Shown here piece by piece: positions 1-7,281 of a stretch of DNA of 33,813 nt (position 1 is its first letter; each line of letters begins with the position of its first letter). A model generated the notes under the pieces. The model was not told the origin of the DNA. It searched no databases and worked only from the letters and a program-made list of their open reading frames with translations. Made by a program: the position numbers and the translations under genes. Origin of the DNA: Odoribacter sp. (GTDB lineage: Bacteria > Bacteroidota > Bacteroidia > Bacteroidales > Marinifilaceae); contig JAHHTT010000022.1 of the NCBI GenBank assembly GCA_020024465.1, positions 1-33,813 of the forward strand. The letters run 5' to 3'.

Positions 1-2
1 AA

Positions 3-1025
3 TTAATTCTGTTGATACCAACTTCTTAGCTGAGAGAGCAAATTGTCAATGCTTTTGATTAATATCGCTTCTTTATTTGGGAGCTGTAAGATAAAAGTAT
101 CAGGCTCATTAGTACGGGTTTCAATGCAAATATCGGATACCACATTTCTATTTGCTAAAATTTCATTTCGTTGCAAAGCCTTACGTACCATTGCATATTT
201 ATATCCGTGTCCAGTCAGACAAATTTTTTTGGAATAATTGTTGGTGATACGAAATAATCCGGTTTCCATATCAAAGACAATGCCTTTACGTTGAAAGAAA
301 CTGCTTAGATTTCCATTTAAGGCGAGGTCTTCCGGTGTACCGGTCATAATACCATTATTACGATCCATAAGCCATATTTTATCTGCAATCTGTAAGGCAA
401 GCTCTAGATCATGAGTTGACAAAAAAATGGTTTTGTTTGTTTTACGGGTCAAATTATGTAATAATTGCATGATTTCCACTTTGCTTGGAAAGTCAAGGAA
501 TGCTGTGGGTTCATCTAGATAAATAACTGGAGTTTGCTGAGCTAAAGCTTTTGCAATCATTGCTTTTTGTCTTTCTCCATCGCTTAATGTGTGAAGCATT
601 CTTTCTGTTAAATCCTGAATATTGACTAATTTGATAGCTTCGGTTATAATGATTTGATCTTTTTTGTTCAATTTTCCCCAAAAACCGGTATAGGGACTGC
701 GTCCCATGCCGACCAGTTCTTTGACTGTCATGTTGCGAATGTCACATTTTTCTGTTAAAACGACACTGATGACGGTAGATAAGTCTTTATCATTATAAGA
801 TTGAAGAGGTTTCCCCATTAATTGTATTTCTCCCGATAAAGCTGGTTGAAAGGCACATAATGTACGTAGTAATGTGGATTTTCCGACACCATTGATACCT
901 AATAGACAAGTTAATTCTCCACTGCATATCTGACTGTGTATGTTTGAAGCTACGGTTTTATGAATATTCTTGTTTTTGTAGCCGATTTTCAGATTGTTTA
1001 ACTTTATTGTAATGACTTTATTCAT
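3..1025 (-). CDS. btuD: Corrinoid/iron-type ABC importer, ATP-binding protein (BtuD/FecE-like)
   Basis: This is the cytoplasmic ATPase that powers the importer made with the next two genes. It is complete at 340 aa. Visible motifs are a Walker A loop GINGVGKST (43-51), an ABC signature LSDGE (147-151), a Walker B VIYLDE (167-172) and a switch histidine H205 in LSTHD. BtuD/FecE proteins are usually about 250-270 aa; here about 80-90 residues follow the ATPase core (roughly 250-340) with no motif I recognise. The start overlaps the permease stop by 8 bp, so the two are probably translationally coupled. The cobalamin riboswitch upstream of the operon makes a corrinoid the likely substrate. The family alone would also allow haem or siderophore, so the btuD symbol rests on the riboswitch. 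Confidence 0.88.
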   Translation of the reverse strand: MNKVITIKLNNLKIGYKNKNIHKTVASNIHSQICSGELTCLLGINGVGKSTLLRTLCAFQPALSGEIQLMGKPLQSYNDKDLSTVISVVLTEKCDIRNMTVKELVGMGRSPYTGFWGKLNKKDQIIITEAIKLVNIQDLTERMLHTLSDGERQKAMIAKALAQQTPVIYLDEPTAFLDFPSKVEIMQLLHNLTRKTNKTIFLSTHDLELALQIADKIWLMDRNNGIMTGTPEDLALNGNLSSFFQRKGIVFDMETGLFRITNNYSKKICLTGHGYKYAMVRKALQRNEILANRNVVSDICIETRTNEPDTFILQLPNKEAILIKSIDNLLSQLRSWYQQN

Positions 1026-2061
1026 TCAATTCGCTTTTACGTTTACGGAATAATACAGATGCAACAATGGGAGCACCGATAAGTGCTGTTACAGAATTGA
1101 CAGGTAAAGCACCTTCAAAGCCTGGCATTCGGGCAATTAGGTTACAAATCAATGCTAGAGCTGCACCCATAAAAATGGAAGCAGGCATTAATATACGGTG
1201 GTCTGAGGTATGAAATAATATCCGGCATAAATGAGGAACGGCCAAACCTAAAAAAGCAATGGGACCACAATAGGCTGTTACAATAGCCGTTAATACACCA
1301 GCAGATGTGATGACAGCTATTCTTGCTCTTCGTATATTCAAACCTAAATTACGGGCATATTCGTCTCCCAGTAATAGAAGATTGAGGGTCTTTACTAAAA
1401 GTAGTGAAAAAGGAAGTAATATTGTCATGATACAGATAAATGTGGTCATTTGCTCTCCAGAAACTCTTGAAAAGCTACCTAAACCCCATATGACATAAGC
1501 CTTTACATCTTCTTCTACACTAAAATATTTTAAAATACCGATGATGGCATTTGCAAGATAGCCAATCATTACGCCAATGATGAGTAAAGTTACATTTCCT
1601 TTCACTCTGTGGGAAACAAAAACAATCAGAGCCATGACAGCCAGAGCTCCGGCAATTGCCGCAATCGTTAAGGCAACTTCACCTAAAATGCCAGCACTGC
1701 TTAAAGCTGTTCCACCAATGGTGCCAGACATTAAAACAACAGAGGCAACTCCAAGACTGGCTCCGGAACTAATTCCTAATACAGATGGATCTGCCAACGG
1801 ATTCTTGAAAACTGTCTGCATTTGTAAACCGCTGACGGCTAATCCTGCTCCAGCAATTATTGCTGTTAATGTTTGAGGGAAGCGAGATTTCCAAATAATA
1901 TTTGTCCAGTTTATGGGAGTCCCTTCTTGACCGATTATAATATCCCACACTGTTGGAAGAGGTATATGTATAGATCCTAATATCATATTTAAAAATATGA
2001 ATATGACAATGGCTAATAGTATTGTACTCCATAGTATAGCGCTTTTTATTGAACCGTGCAT
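1018..2061 (-). CDS. btuC: FecCD-family ABC transporter permease (BtuC-like)
   Basis: This is the inner-membrane channel of the importer, 347 aa, the usual FecCD length. It is hydrophobic throughout with about ten membrane segments. The first is at about residues 10-30 (ILLAIVIFIFLNMILG), followed by typical family stretches such as GLQMQTVFKNPLADPSVLGISSGASLG near residue 80, written here only as the family hallmark NPLADPSVLGISSGA, and FLGLAVPHLCR near 270. It lies 5 bp after the binding-protein gene and overlaps the ATPase gene, so the three are one transcript. Cobalamin as cargo is inferred from the riboswitch. Other FecCD permeases carry ferric siderophores or haem. Confidence 0.88.
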   Translation of the reverse strand: MHGSIKSAILWSTILLAIVIFIFLNMILGSIHIPLPTVWDIIIGQEGTPINWTNIIWKSRFPQTLTAIIAGAGLAVSGLQMQTVFKNPLADPSVLGISSGASLGVASVVLMSGTIGGTALSSAGILGEVALTIAAIAGALAVMALIVFVSHRVKGNVTLLIIGVMIGYLANAIIGILKYFSVEEDVKAYVIWGLGSFSRVSGEQMTTFICIMTILLPFSLLLVKTLNLLLLGDEYARNLGLNIRRARIAVITSAGVLTAIVTAYCGPIAFLGLAVPHLCRILFHTSDHRILMPASIFMGAALALICNLIARMPGFEGALPVNSVTALIGAPIVASVLFRKRKSELNE

Positions 2062-2066
2062 AGGAA

Positions 2067-3209
2067 TTATTCTTTCAGTAGTTGGTAATAGGTTGGCTGA
2101 TAATCTGGCAATAATTTAGGATGAAATACTTTGATAAAATCTGATAATAGTAAATCCGGCTCCATTGGCATATTTTCATAATAGGATTGTTCCTGCATAT
2201 TACAATATATAATACCTTTTTCTTTGAAGGCTCGGAAATCTGCATAGCGTGCGTCTTGAGCTTTTAGTACATTATATGAATATTTACCTGGATAACTGTT
2301 TAGTATTCGCCAATATTGTGGTTTGTCAGCTTGGTTATATACTGTTTCAAAATCAAGGTTGATACCTCCGGCATGAGAATCGTCTTTAAATACGTAGTCA
2401 GCACCTGCATCTTTAAAAATTTCTGCAAGGAAACTTTTCCCGCCAACGGCATACCATGAATTACCATGAATTTCTCCGCTGAGAACAATGGGGCGCAGCT
2501 TTACATTGCTCGTGAGTTGTTTGAGTCGATTGTACCTTTCTTGAATGCCTGTAAATATCTCTTCTGCTTTTTTTTCTTTTGCAATTAATAAACCTACGAG
2601 TTTAATCCATTCTGCTTGACCTAGAGGATTCATTTCTTTATATCCCAAGTGAGGAATTAAAGGAATACCTACTTCTTTCATTGCATCATAACCTCCTTGC
2701 TTAAATGGAGATATTAGTATGATGTCAGGAGAAAGGCTGAGTATAATCTCAGGATCAAAATCTCCTTCAATACCGATTTTTTTTGTTTGTCCGTTTGCCA
2801 GTTGTTTTTGCATTTGAGAGTTACTTAGAAAACGAGTGCTACTGATGCCAACAACGTTTTCTGTTGCTTCCAAACGAATAAAATTAGATAATTGTAGAGA
2901 AGTCATGCAAATCAATCGTTTAATGGGAAGGTCGATTATTGCTGTGTTTGGGGGGATATTGGGAGTGCTACCTCGTTTGCGTAATGCAAAAATATATTCG
3001 GTACTATTTTTATTTTGAGGATCTTTGATATGGAGCAGCTGGTAGCCTTTGCATTGTTCAATCCAAAAACCTTTGGCATATAGAATGCCATCTGTTCGTA
3101 TTGAATCGTTGAGTGTCGTTTTATTTGTGTTTTTTCCAGACTTGCAAGCTAAAAAATTGATACTGCAAAATGAGATGAATAGCAATAGAATGCAGGTACA
3201 TTTTTTCAT
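2067..3209 (-). CDS. btuF: Corrinoid-type substrate-binding lipoprotein (BtuF-like, Peripla_BP_2)
   Basis: This is the binding protein that delivers substrate to the permease, 380 aa. The N-terminus is a lipoprotein signal: a basic start, a hydrophobic core and a lipobox ending FLAC with Cys22, so it should be anchored to a membrane. The rest fits the two-lobed periplasmic binding fold of the FecB/BtuF type: PIKRLICMTSLQLSNFIRL and NVVGISS near the N-lobe, and DPEIILSLSPDIILIS near residue 160. Start choice is well supported: a GGAGG-type ribosome site lies at 3217-3223, 7 bp before the ATG. It is the first gene after the cobalamin riboswitch and so the one most directly controlled by it. Confidence 0.85.
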   Translation of the reverse strand: MKKCTCILLLFISFCSINFLACKSGKNTNKTTLNDSIRTDGILYAKGFWIEQCKGYQLLHIKDPQNKNSTEYIFALRKRGSTPNIPPNTAIIDLPIKRLICMTSLQLSNFIRLEATENVVGISSTRFLSNSQMQKQLANGQTKKIGIEGDFDPEIILSLSPDIILISPFKQGGYDAMKEVGIPLIPHLGYKEMNPLGQAEWIKLVGLLIAKEKKAEEIFTGIQERYNRLKQLTSNVKLRPIVLSGEIHGNSWYAVGGKSFLAEIFKDAGADYVFKDDSHAGGINLDFETVYNQADKPQYWRILNSYPGKYSYNVLKAQDARYADFRAFKEKGIIYCNMQEQSYYENMPMEPDLLLSDFIKVFHPKLLPDYQPTYYQLLKE

Positions 3210-3254
3210 ACTCTTTTCCTCCGAAAGATAAAATGGTTATGTGAAATTATATTT

Positions 3255-3430
3255 AGTGTGTCAGCAGGTATTCTGGCTTGTCGTCTTTTGCCCTTCCCGG
3301 TGATTATTATTCCCTATTACCCAGTGGGTTGTTTTAAAAAACCTGTCGGTAACAATATAGACTTTACAGTTGCGGGGACAGCTCCGGAGTTTCACCGGAT
3401 TCCCTTCCCTAAATGGGAGTGTCACTAACA
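3255..3430 (-). promoter_or_regulatory. Cobalamin (AdoCbl-type) riboswitch
   Basis: Read on the minus strand, the leader of the importer operon carries the conserved parts of a cobalamin aptamer. A CCGGTGAAACTCCGG hairpin lies at 3384-3398, the B12-box-like CCCCGCAACTGT at 3366-3377, and the closing GCCAGAATACCTGCTGAC at 3260-3277. The leader then runs about 45 bases to the GGAGG ribosome site, so control is probably by hiding the ribosome site or by termination; I could not fold it to decide. When corrinoid is plentiful, importer expression should drop. The outer limits given are approximate. Confidence 0.93.
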
Positions 3431-3436
3431 CAATTG

Positions 3437-3444
3437 CAAAGATA
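3437..3444 (-). promoter_or_regulatory. Candidate -7 box of the importer operon promoter
   Basis: The minus strand reads TATCTTTG, an exact fit to the Bacteroidetes housekeeping -7 consensus TAnnTTTG, and sits just upstream of the riboswitch aptamer, where a promoter is expected. I see no clear TTTG -33 box at the usual spacing, so the call rests on the -7 match and position. Confidence 0.5.
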
Positions 3445-3507
3445 ATATTAATTTTGTTGGCTTGAATTTTTTTATGAAATTTGTAATTCAATCAATAAAA
3501 TATAGTG

Positions 3508-4224
3508 ATGGAAGTAACAGAAAGAATAATAGGAGTGTCTTTAGGGCCAGGAGATCCGGAATTAATAACGCTTAAAGCTCTGAAGATTCTTCAGCAAGCG
3601 GAGGTGATTTTTTGTCCGGCAACGAAATTAACAGGAGGTGGAATGAAATCCAGAGCGTTTGATATACTGAAAGCTTTGCCTGTCAAACTTGCTAAAATAC
3701 AATTGTTCCAAATTCCAATGTCTCAGATTCGATCAGAAGCGATTGTTGCTTACGATATTGTTTTTAATCGTATTATATCTTTTGTAGATGAAGGTAAAAT
3801 GATTGCACTTGTTGCCGAAGGGGATGCCTGTTTTTATTCTTCTGCCAACTATTTATATGAAAAATTGGCTCAGGCGGGCTATCCTGTTAAAATGGTTGCG
3901 GGAGTCCCGGCGTTTATTGCAGCTTCTTCTTCCATAGGTTTGCATCTTGCGAAGCAACAGGAGCGTATGCTGATTATTCCCGGCGATGTTTTAGTGGATG
4001 AATTGCTCGAATCGGTAGTGTTAAAGCGTATTCTTGTTATTATGAAAGTATCTTTGGGAGAGGCGATCCTTCGTCCTTTTATAATCCGTCACCCGGAATT
4101 GGAATTCCATTATTTTGAGAATATAGGAACTTTAGAGGAATATTATACCTCTAAAGTCGATGTTATATTAAGCCGCCATTTTGTTTATTTTTCCATACTG
4201 GTCATTCGCTTGAAAACTTGTTAA
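3508..4224 (+). CDS. cobI: Precorrin-2/cobalt-precorrin-2 C20-methyltransferase
   Basis: This enzyme transfers a methyl group from S-adenosylmethionine to C20 of (cobalt-)precorrin-2 in the making of the corrin ring. The product is about 238 aa, the usual length. The N-terminus has the tetrapyrrole methylase signature VSLGPGDPELITLKALKIL. VAEGDACFYSSANYL and MVAGVPAFIAASS supply the later SAM-binding loops in the expected order. The frame opens with GTG at 3505 followed at once by ATG at 3508; I chose the ATG. It diverges from the riboswitch-controlled importer and is not itself downstream of the aptamer. No other corrin genes are in the window, so it is either a stray pathway gene or the remainder of a cluster. 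The anaerobic name is cbiL; sequence alone does not separate the two. Confidence 0.88.
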   Translation: MEVTERIIGVSLGPGDPELITLKALKILQQAEVIFCPATKLTGGGMKSRAFDILKALPVKLAKIQLFQIPMSQIRSEAIVAYDIVFNRIISFVDEGKMIALVAEGDACFYSSANYLYEKLAQAGYPVKMVAGVPAFIAASSSIGLHLAKQQERMLIIPGDVLVDELLESVVLKRILVIMKVSLGEAILRPFIIRHPELEFHYFENIGTLEEYYTSKVDVILSRHFVYFSILVIRLKTC

Positions 4225-4227
4225 GAT

Positions 4228-4267
4228 AATAATGTTTATCCATATAATTTAAAGGGTAAACATTATT
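4228..4267. terminator. Hairpin between cobI and the convergent propeller relic
   Basis: An 11-bp perfect inverted repeat (AATAATGTTTA at 4228-4238, TAAACATTATT at 4257-4267) begins 3 bases after the cobI stop. On the plus strand it is followed by GTCTGTAAAAAAA rather than a T run; on the minus strand the T run lies on the incoming side. It probably stops or protects cobI RNA, though it is not a textbook intrinsic terminator in either direction. Confidence 0.5.
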
Positions 4268-4284
4268 GTCTGTAAAAAAATCAC

Positions 4285-4589
4285 GGCTATTTTAAATTGT
4301 AGAAAAACAGCCATGGATTTTCTCCGGATTTTACTTTACTGAATAATATTTTCATTTTGTCAGTAAGCTTCACTTCATTTTTCTCTAATTCGGCTTTTAT
4401 TGCAAGTAATTCTTCAGGTGCAAATATGGCAATTATTTTTTCTCCTTGCTGTCCCCATAAGTCGTTGGGATATATCATATCTCCTCGAGTGGGTAAATCT
4501 TTGGGAATGTAAAAACCTTTCTGTTGATTTTTTTCATAGAAGATTTTGCCATTATCGTAGGTGATTATAAACCAATCTTTTGTTTCGAA
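4285..4589. repeat. 305-bp near-identical repeat, copy 1
   Basis: This stretch matches 6134-6438 with a constant offset of 1849, no gaps and one difference that I can find (G at 4309, A at 6158, synonymous). Identity falls abruptly to roughly 70 percent to the right of 4589. It covers the 3' end of both propeller genes. Confidence 0.9.
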
Positions 4590-4990
4590 CACTTCTTTTT
4601 TTGCATAGAAACCTTTTTCTTTTAGTTTGGCTAATAAACTCCAATAATCTACTCTGGTAGGAATGAAGTTTGTGGGTACTGAGCGATGGGTTGTAGTGAT
4701 GAAACGAGGGATGAATTTATTATTTGTATATGCGTAAATAGTATCACTCAGAGGAGCAATGCAAGTGATGTTATTCTTATAAATTGCAATAGGGTGAGAG
4801 GAAAAATCAGCATAACCCATATTGAATGTGACAATATGTTGTCTCAGTGTGTCAAATTTATTGAAATCCTTGTCTGTTGTGAAATAGCACATTTTATTAC
4901 CTGTACCGCAAGCACAGTATCCAATATATTTGCCATTACCGATTGGGTATACTTGTCGTGTGTAGAATGAAGTAATTCCTGCCTTTCCTG
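4287..4990 (-). pseudogene. Truncated 6-bladed beta-propeller lipoprotein gene (relic)
   Basis: This is the 3' part of a second copy of the gene at 6136-7281. The last 100 or so residues are identical to that protein. Before that the two diverge, but they stay aligned residue by residue (YIGYCACG, CYF, DKD/DKN, FDTLRQHI). The frame can be followed upstream of the first in-frame ATG (4892) through YTRQVYPIGNGKYIGYCACG to about 4990, where similarity ends abruptly. The first half of the gene, including the signal peptide and lipobox, is missing. A 201-aa product from the ATG at 4892 would lack export signals and about half the propeller, so I call it a pseudogene. It directly abuts the conserved block at 4992-5015. 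Confidence 0.82.
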
Positions 4991-4991
4991 T

Positions 4992-5015
4992 TGTTACGGG
5001 CAGTTGTGAACATTT
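4992..5015. repeat. 24-bp conserved block shared with the fecR-susC spacer, copy 1
   Basis: The core TTACGGGCAGTTGTGAACAT matches 19415-19438 with one change in the core (TTACGGGCAGTTATGAACAT). In the intact operon this block sits between the fecR stop and the susC start. Here it is squeezed between the fecR stump and the propeller relic with both neighbouring breakpoints at its edges. It may be a susC promoter element or simply what two deletions left. Confidence 0.75.
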
Positions 5016-5094
5016 ATTCTCTTTGTTTTACAGAGGGTAATTCTTCTTTTCAGAACAAGAGAATATATTCATTTATGAGTTCTGGTGGAACCAT
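5016..5094 (-). pseudogene. fecR stump (anti-sigma gene remnant)
   Basis: The minus strand from the ATG at 5092-5094 reads M-V-P-P-E-L-I-N-E-Y-I-L-L-F-stop-K-E-E-L, then S-V-K-Q-R-E-stop. This matches the first 26 or so residues of the intact FecR at 19478-20644 (MLPQELIDEYILLFRRGELS), with a TGA where that protein has Arg15. The match to 20566-20644 then ends, and the following sequence corresponds to the region beyond the intact fecR stop, so about 1.1 kb is deleted. The similarity continues upstream of the ATG to about 5182 (matching 20645-20728), which includes the old sigma-fecR spacer. Confidence 0.85.
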
Positions 5095-5108
5095 AAATCA
5101 GATTACTT

Positions 5109-5389
5109 CCTTATATATAAAAACAGATGATGATAAAAACGGGTGACAATTGGGAGAAATTATTTTAAATTGATAAAGATATTTCTTAACAACAAGTATT
5201 TCAATGAATAAAAACATTAGAACCCTAAATCAATACCGTGTCAATTTTATGGTATTTCTATAAGAAAGTTTTTAACAAGATCGGTAGAACTTTATGAGAA
5301 GCTTACCATTATGATTTTTGATAGGCTTTTATATGATTGGGTATAGATTGTTGTTGATTTATTAGGAAGATCCGATGGATAGGTCAAAT
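5109..5389. other. Spacer between sigma gene and fecR stump
   Basis: The left part, to about 5182, is the homologue of 20661-20728. From 5183 to 5389 I see no open frame, repeat or RNA signal that I can support. It may be the remains of the original sigma-fecR junction. Confidence 0.5.
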
Positions 5390-5956
5390 CTATTTCAAAA
5401 GAAGGTGGTACATAAAAAGATTGAATTTGTCGGCATGGCGTTCTCTTAGTTGTTGTATGGCTCTGCGTAATAGAGTCTTGACCGTATTGATTGAAATACC
5501 CAAGTGATTGGCTACTTGCTGGTATTTTTCCTTTTTGTAGAAGATGGCTTTTACAATCTCACGGGTTTGTGGGGGCATATTTTCTATGTCCTGTCTGATT
5601 TGTGAGAAGATTTTTTCATTGAATTCGGAGTATGCCTCATCTTCAATTGCAATATTATGTAGGTCTGCACTACTGCGGAGGATGTCTTTCTTTTCCCAAA
5701 AATTGATACAGGCATTTTTAATGGCCCGTAATAGCCATGGTTTTACTTCATTTATAGATATTTTAAGATAAGTCTCTGATTTCCAAAAATTATAAAACAC
5801 CTCTTGCACAATGTCTTCTGCGTCACTCTTTGAATGAACAAAAGTCAGAGCATATAGTAGCATTTGTTGTGAGTATTTGTGATATAGCAGTTCAAATTTC
5901 TTTGTACCAGCTCTGGAATTTGACCATATAGTTATGTCCATGTTATTGTGAATCAA
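5390..5956 (-). CDS. ECF RNA polymerase sigma factor (FecI-like)
   Basis: This is a cytoplasmic extracytoplasmic-function sigma factor that should direct RNA polymerase to a SusCD-type promoter once its FecR is signalled. It has 188 aa, a normal length. Region 2 spans about 21-88, with the acidic core HSKSDAEDIVQEVFYNFW at 41-58. Region 4 spans about 118-172, with a helix-turn-helix YQQVANHLGISINTVKTLL. No stops or frame breaks are seen. The annotated ATG is followed by another at residue 6, which could be the true start. It lies directly upstream (in its own direction) of a destroyed fecR, while the intact matching fecR is 14 kb away without a sigma gene. Regulation of the 15941-20644 genes by this protein in trans is therefore plausible, but inferred. 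Confidence 0.9.
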   Translation of the reverse strand: MIHNNMDITIWSNSRAGTKKFELLYHKYSQQMLLYALTFVHSKSDAEDIVQEVFYNFWKSETYLKISINEVKPWLLRAIKNACINFWEKKDILRSSADLHNIAIEDEAYSEFNEKIFSQIRQDIENMPPQTREIVKAIFYKKEKYQQVANHLGISINTVKTLLRRAIQQLRERHADKFNLFMYHLLLK

Positions 5957-6016
5957 AAAGTTCCTGCAATATTAAAAAGTTTTTTTGATATTAACAAATA
6001 TCTGTTGAGCTTTCAG

Positions 6017-6053
6017 ATATAAAAAGCTACGGTGATGGCATGACCGTAGCTTT
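6017..6053 (-). terminator. Intrinsic terminator after the proteolytic SusCD operon
   Basis: An 11-bp stem (AAAGCTACGGT at 6023-6033 paired with 6043-6053) with a 9-base loop is followed on the minus strand by TTTTTATAT. It lies about 85 bp after the stop of the propeller gene at 6136 and ahead of the sigma gene at 5956. The same element with the same flanks occurs at 20812-20848. Confidence 0.85.
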
Positions 6054-6133
6054 GTAAGTAATTAATTCATGAAAGGAGTTATGTTTTATTGCTCATTTGC
6101 GAATATTTATTAATAAAATGATGGTAAAATCAT

Positions 6134-6438
6134 GGCTATTTTAAATTGTAGAAAAACAACCATGGATTTTCTCCGGATTTTACTTTACTGAATAATATTT
6201 TCATTTTGTCAGTAAGCTTCACTTCATTTTTCTCTAATTCGGCTTTTATTGCAAGTAATTCTTCAGGTGCAAATATGGCAATTATTTTTTCTCCTTGCTG
6301 TCCCCATAAGTCGTTGGGATATATCATATCTCCTCGAGTGGGTAAATCTTTGGGAATGTAAAAACCTTTCTGTTGATTTTTTTCATAGAAGATTTTGCCA
6401 TTATCGTAGGTGATTATAAACCAATCTTTTGTTTCGAA
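6134..6438. repeat. 305-bp near-identical repeat, copy 2
   Basis: This is the partner of 4285-4589, covering the 3' end of the intact propeller gene. The right-hand limit of near-identity is sharp and lies inside the coding sequence. Confidence 0.9.
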
Positions 6439-7281
6439 AATTTCATTTTTTGAATAATATCCTTCATTTTTTAATTTATCCAACTGTCTCCAGTAATCTA
6501 CTTTTGTCGGTTTGTAATCAATAGGCACAGAGCGATGTACTGTTGTTACAAAACGGGGGATAAGTTTGTTGTTGGAATATTCAAAAATTGTATCGCATAA
6601 AGGAGCTACACAGCTTACTCTATCTTGGTAAATTGCGATAGGGTGGATAGAGAAATCTACAAAACCCATAGGAAAGGAAGCGATGTGTTGTCTTAGTGTG
6701 TCAAAATTGTCAAGATTTTTATCTGCTGAAAAATAACATATTTTATTGTTCAGACCACATGCACAATAACCGATATATCTGCCATTGGACAAGGGATATA
6801 TCTGTCTTGTATAAAGACAGACCAAATCAGCATTTCCGTCAGATATAAAATTACCGTTAAAATCGTACGTAATTCGTTTTTGGGAATTAAATCCAGCATA
6901 TAAACTAATGTGTTGCTTTTCTAAATCGACCCAAATCATTCCTAAATTTCCATGTTTTTTTTCTTTCTTTTCCTGTTTTCCTATCTGATGCATGAATTCT
7001 CCCGACAGTTTGAATTGCATGATTCGCTTTTCTCCTGCTTTGGAGTCTTTTGCAAAAAGAAAATCGCCATAAATATAACAAGCCTCGATATTTTCTAGAC
7101 GGGAACTGTCATTTGTTTCCAAAGCGATGTATTCCCACGAATCGATTAACTTGTCCCAATCAGTTGGGGAATGTAAATCAGTGATGTTGTCTTTGTCCAA
7201 AGTAATGGGTGCTACTTCTTTTTTATTACATCCCAATGTACTAATGCATATCAATAAAATAAGAATTTTTTTCATTGTCAT
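6136..7281 (-). CDS. 6-bladed beta-propeller lipoprotein
   Basis: This is an exported lipoprotein of 381 aa: MTMKKILILLICISTLGC gives a lipobox with Cys18. After it the protein has the repeated pattern of Bacteroidales 6-bladed propeller lipoproteins (DUF4934/BF3164 type): an early SWEYIALETNDSSRLENIEACYI-like blade, written here by its key residues YIALET, then FAKDSKAGEKRIMQF, GYCACG and FDTLRQHI. Its role is unknown. Such proteins are often last in SusCD operons and may bind substrate or scaffold the complex. Its ATG overlaps the stop of the dead protease gene by 4 bp (ATGA), which implies translational coupling. The 3' third is nearly identical to the relic at 4287. Confidence 0.8.
   Translation of the reverse strand: MTMKKILILLICISTLGCNKKEVAPITLDKDNITDLHSPTDWDKLIDSWEYIALETNDSSRLENIEACYIYGDFLFAKDSKAGEKRIMQFKLSGEFMHQIGKQEKKEKKHGNLGMIWVDLEKQHISLYAGFNSQKRITYDFNGNFISDGNADLVCLYTRQIYPLSNGRYIGYCACGLNNKICYFSADKNLDNFDTLRQHIASFPMGFVDFSIHPIAIYQDRVSCVAPLCDTIFEYSNNKLIPRFVTTVHRSVPIDYKPTKVDYWRQLDKLKNEGYYSKNEIFETKDWFIITYDNGKIFYEKNQQKGFYIPKDLPTRGDMIYPNDLWGQQGEKIIAIFAPEELLAIKAELEKNEVKLTDKMKILFSKVKSGENPWLFFYNLK

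Noticed and set aside
3261..3491. A 76-aa minus-strand open frame in the importer leader
   Set aside because: It lies across the cobalamin riboswitch and its promoter; the conserved RNA motifs explain the sequence.
4287..4892. A stand-alone 201-aa gene starting at the ATG at 4892
   Set aside because: The frame and the similarity to the 6136-7281 protein continue upstream of that ATG to about 4990, and signal peptide and half the propeller are missing, so it is a truncated relic.
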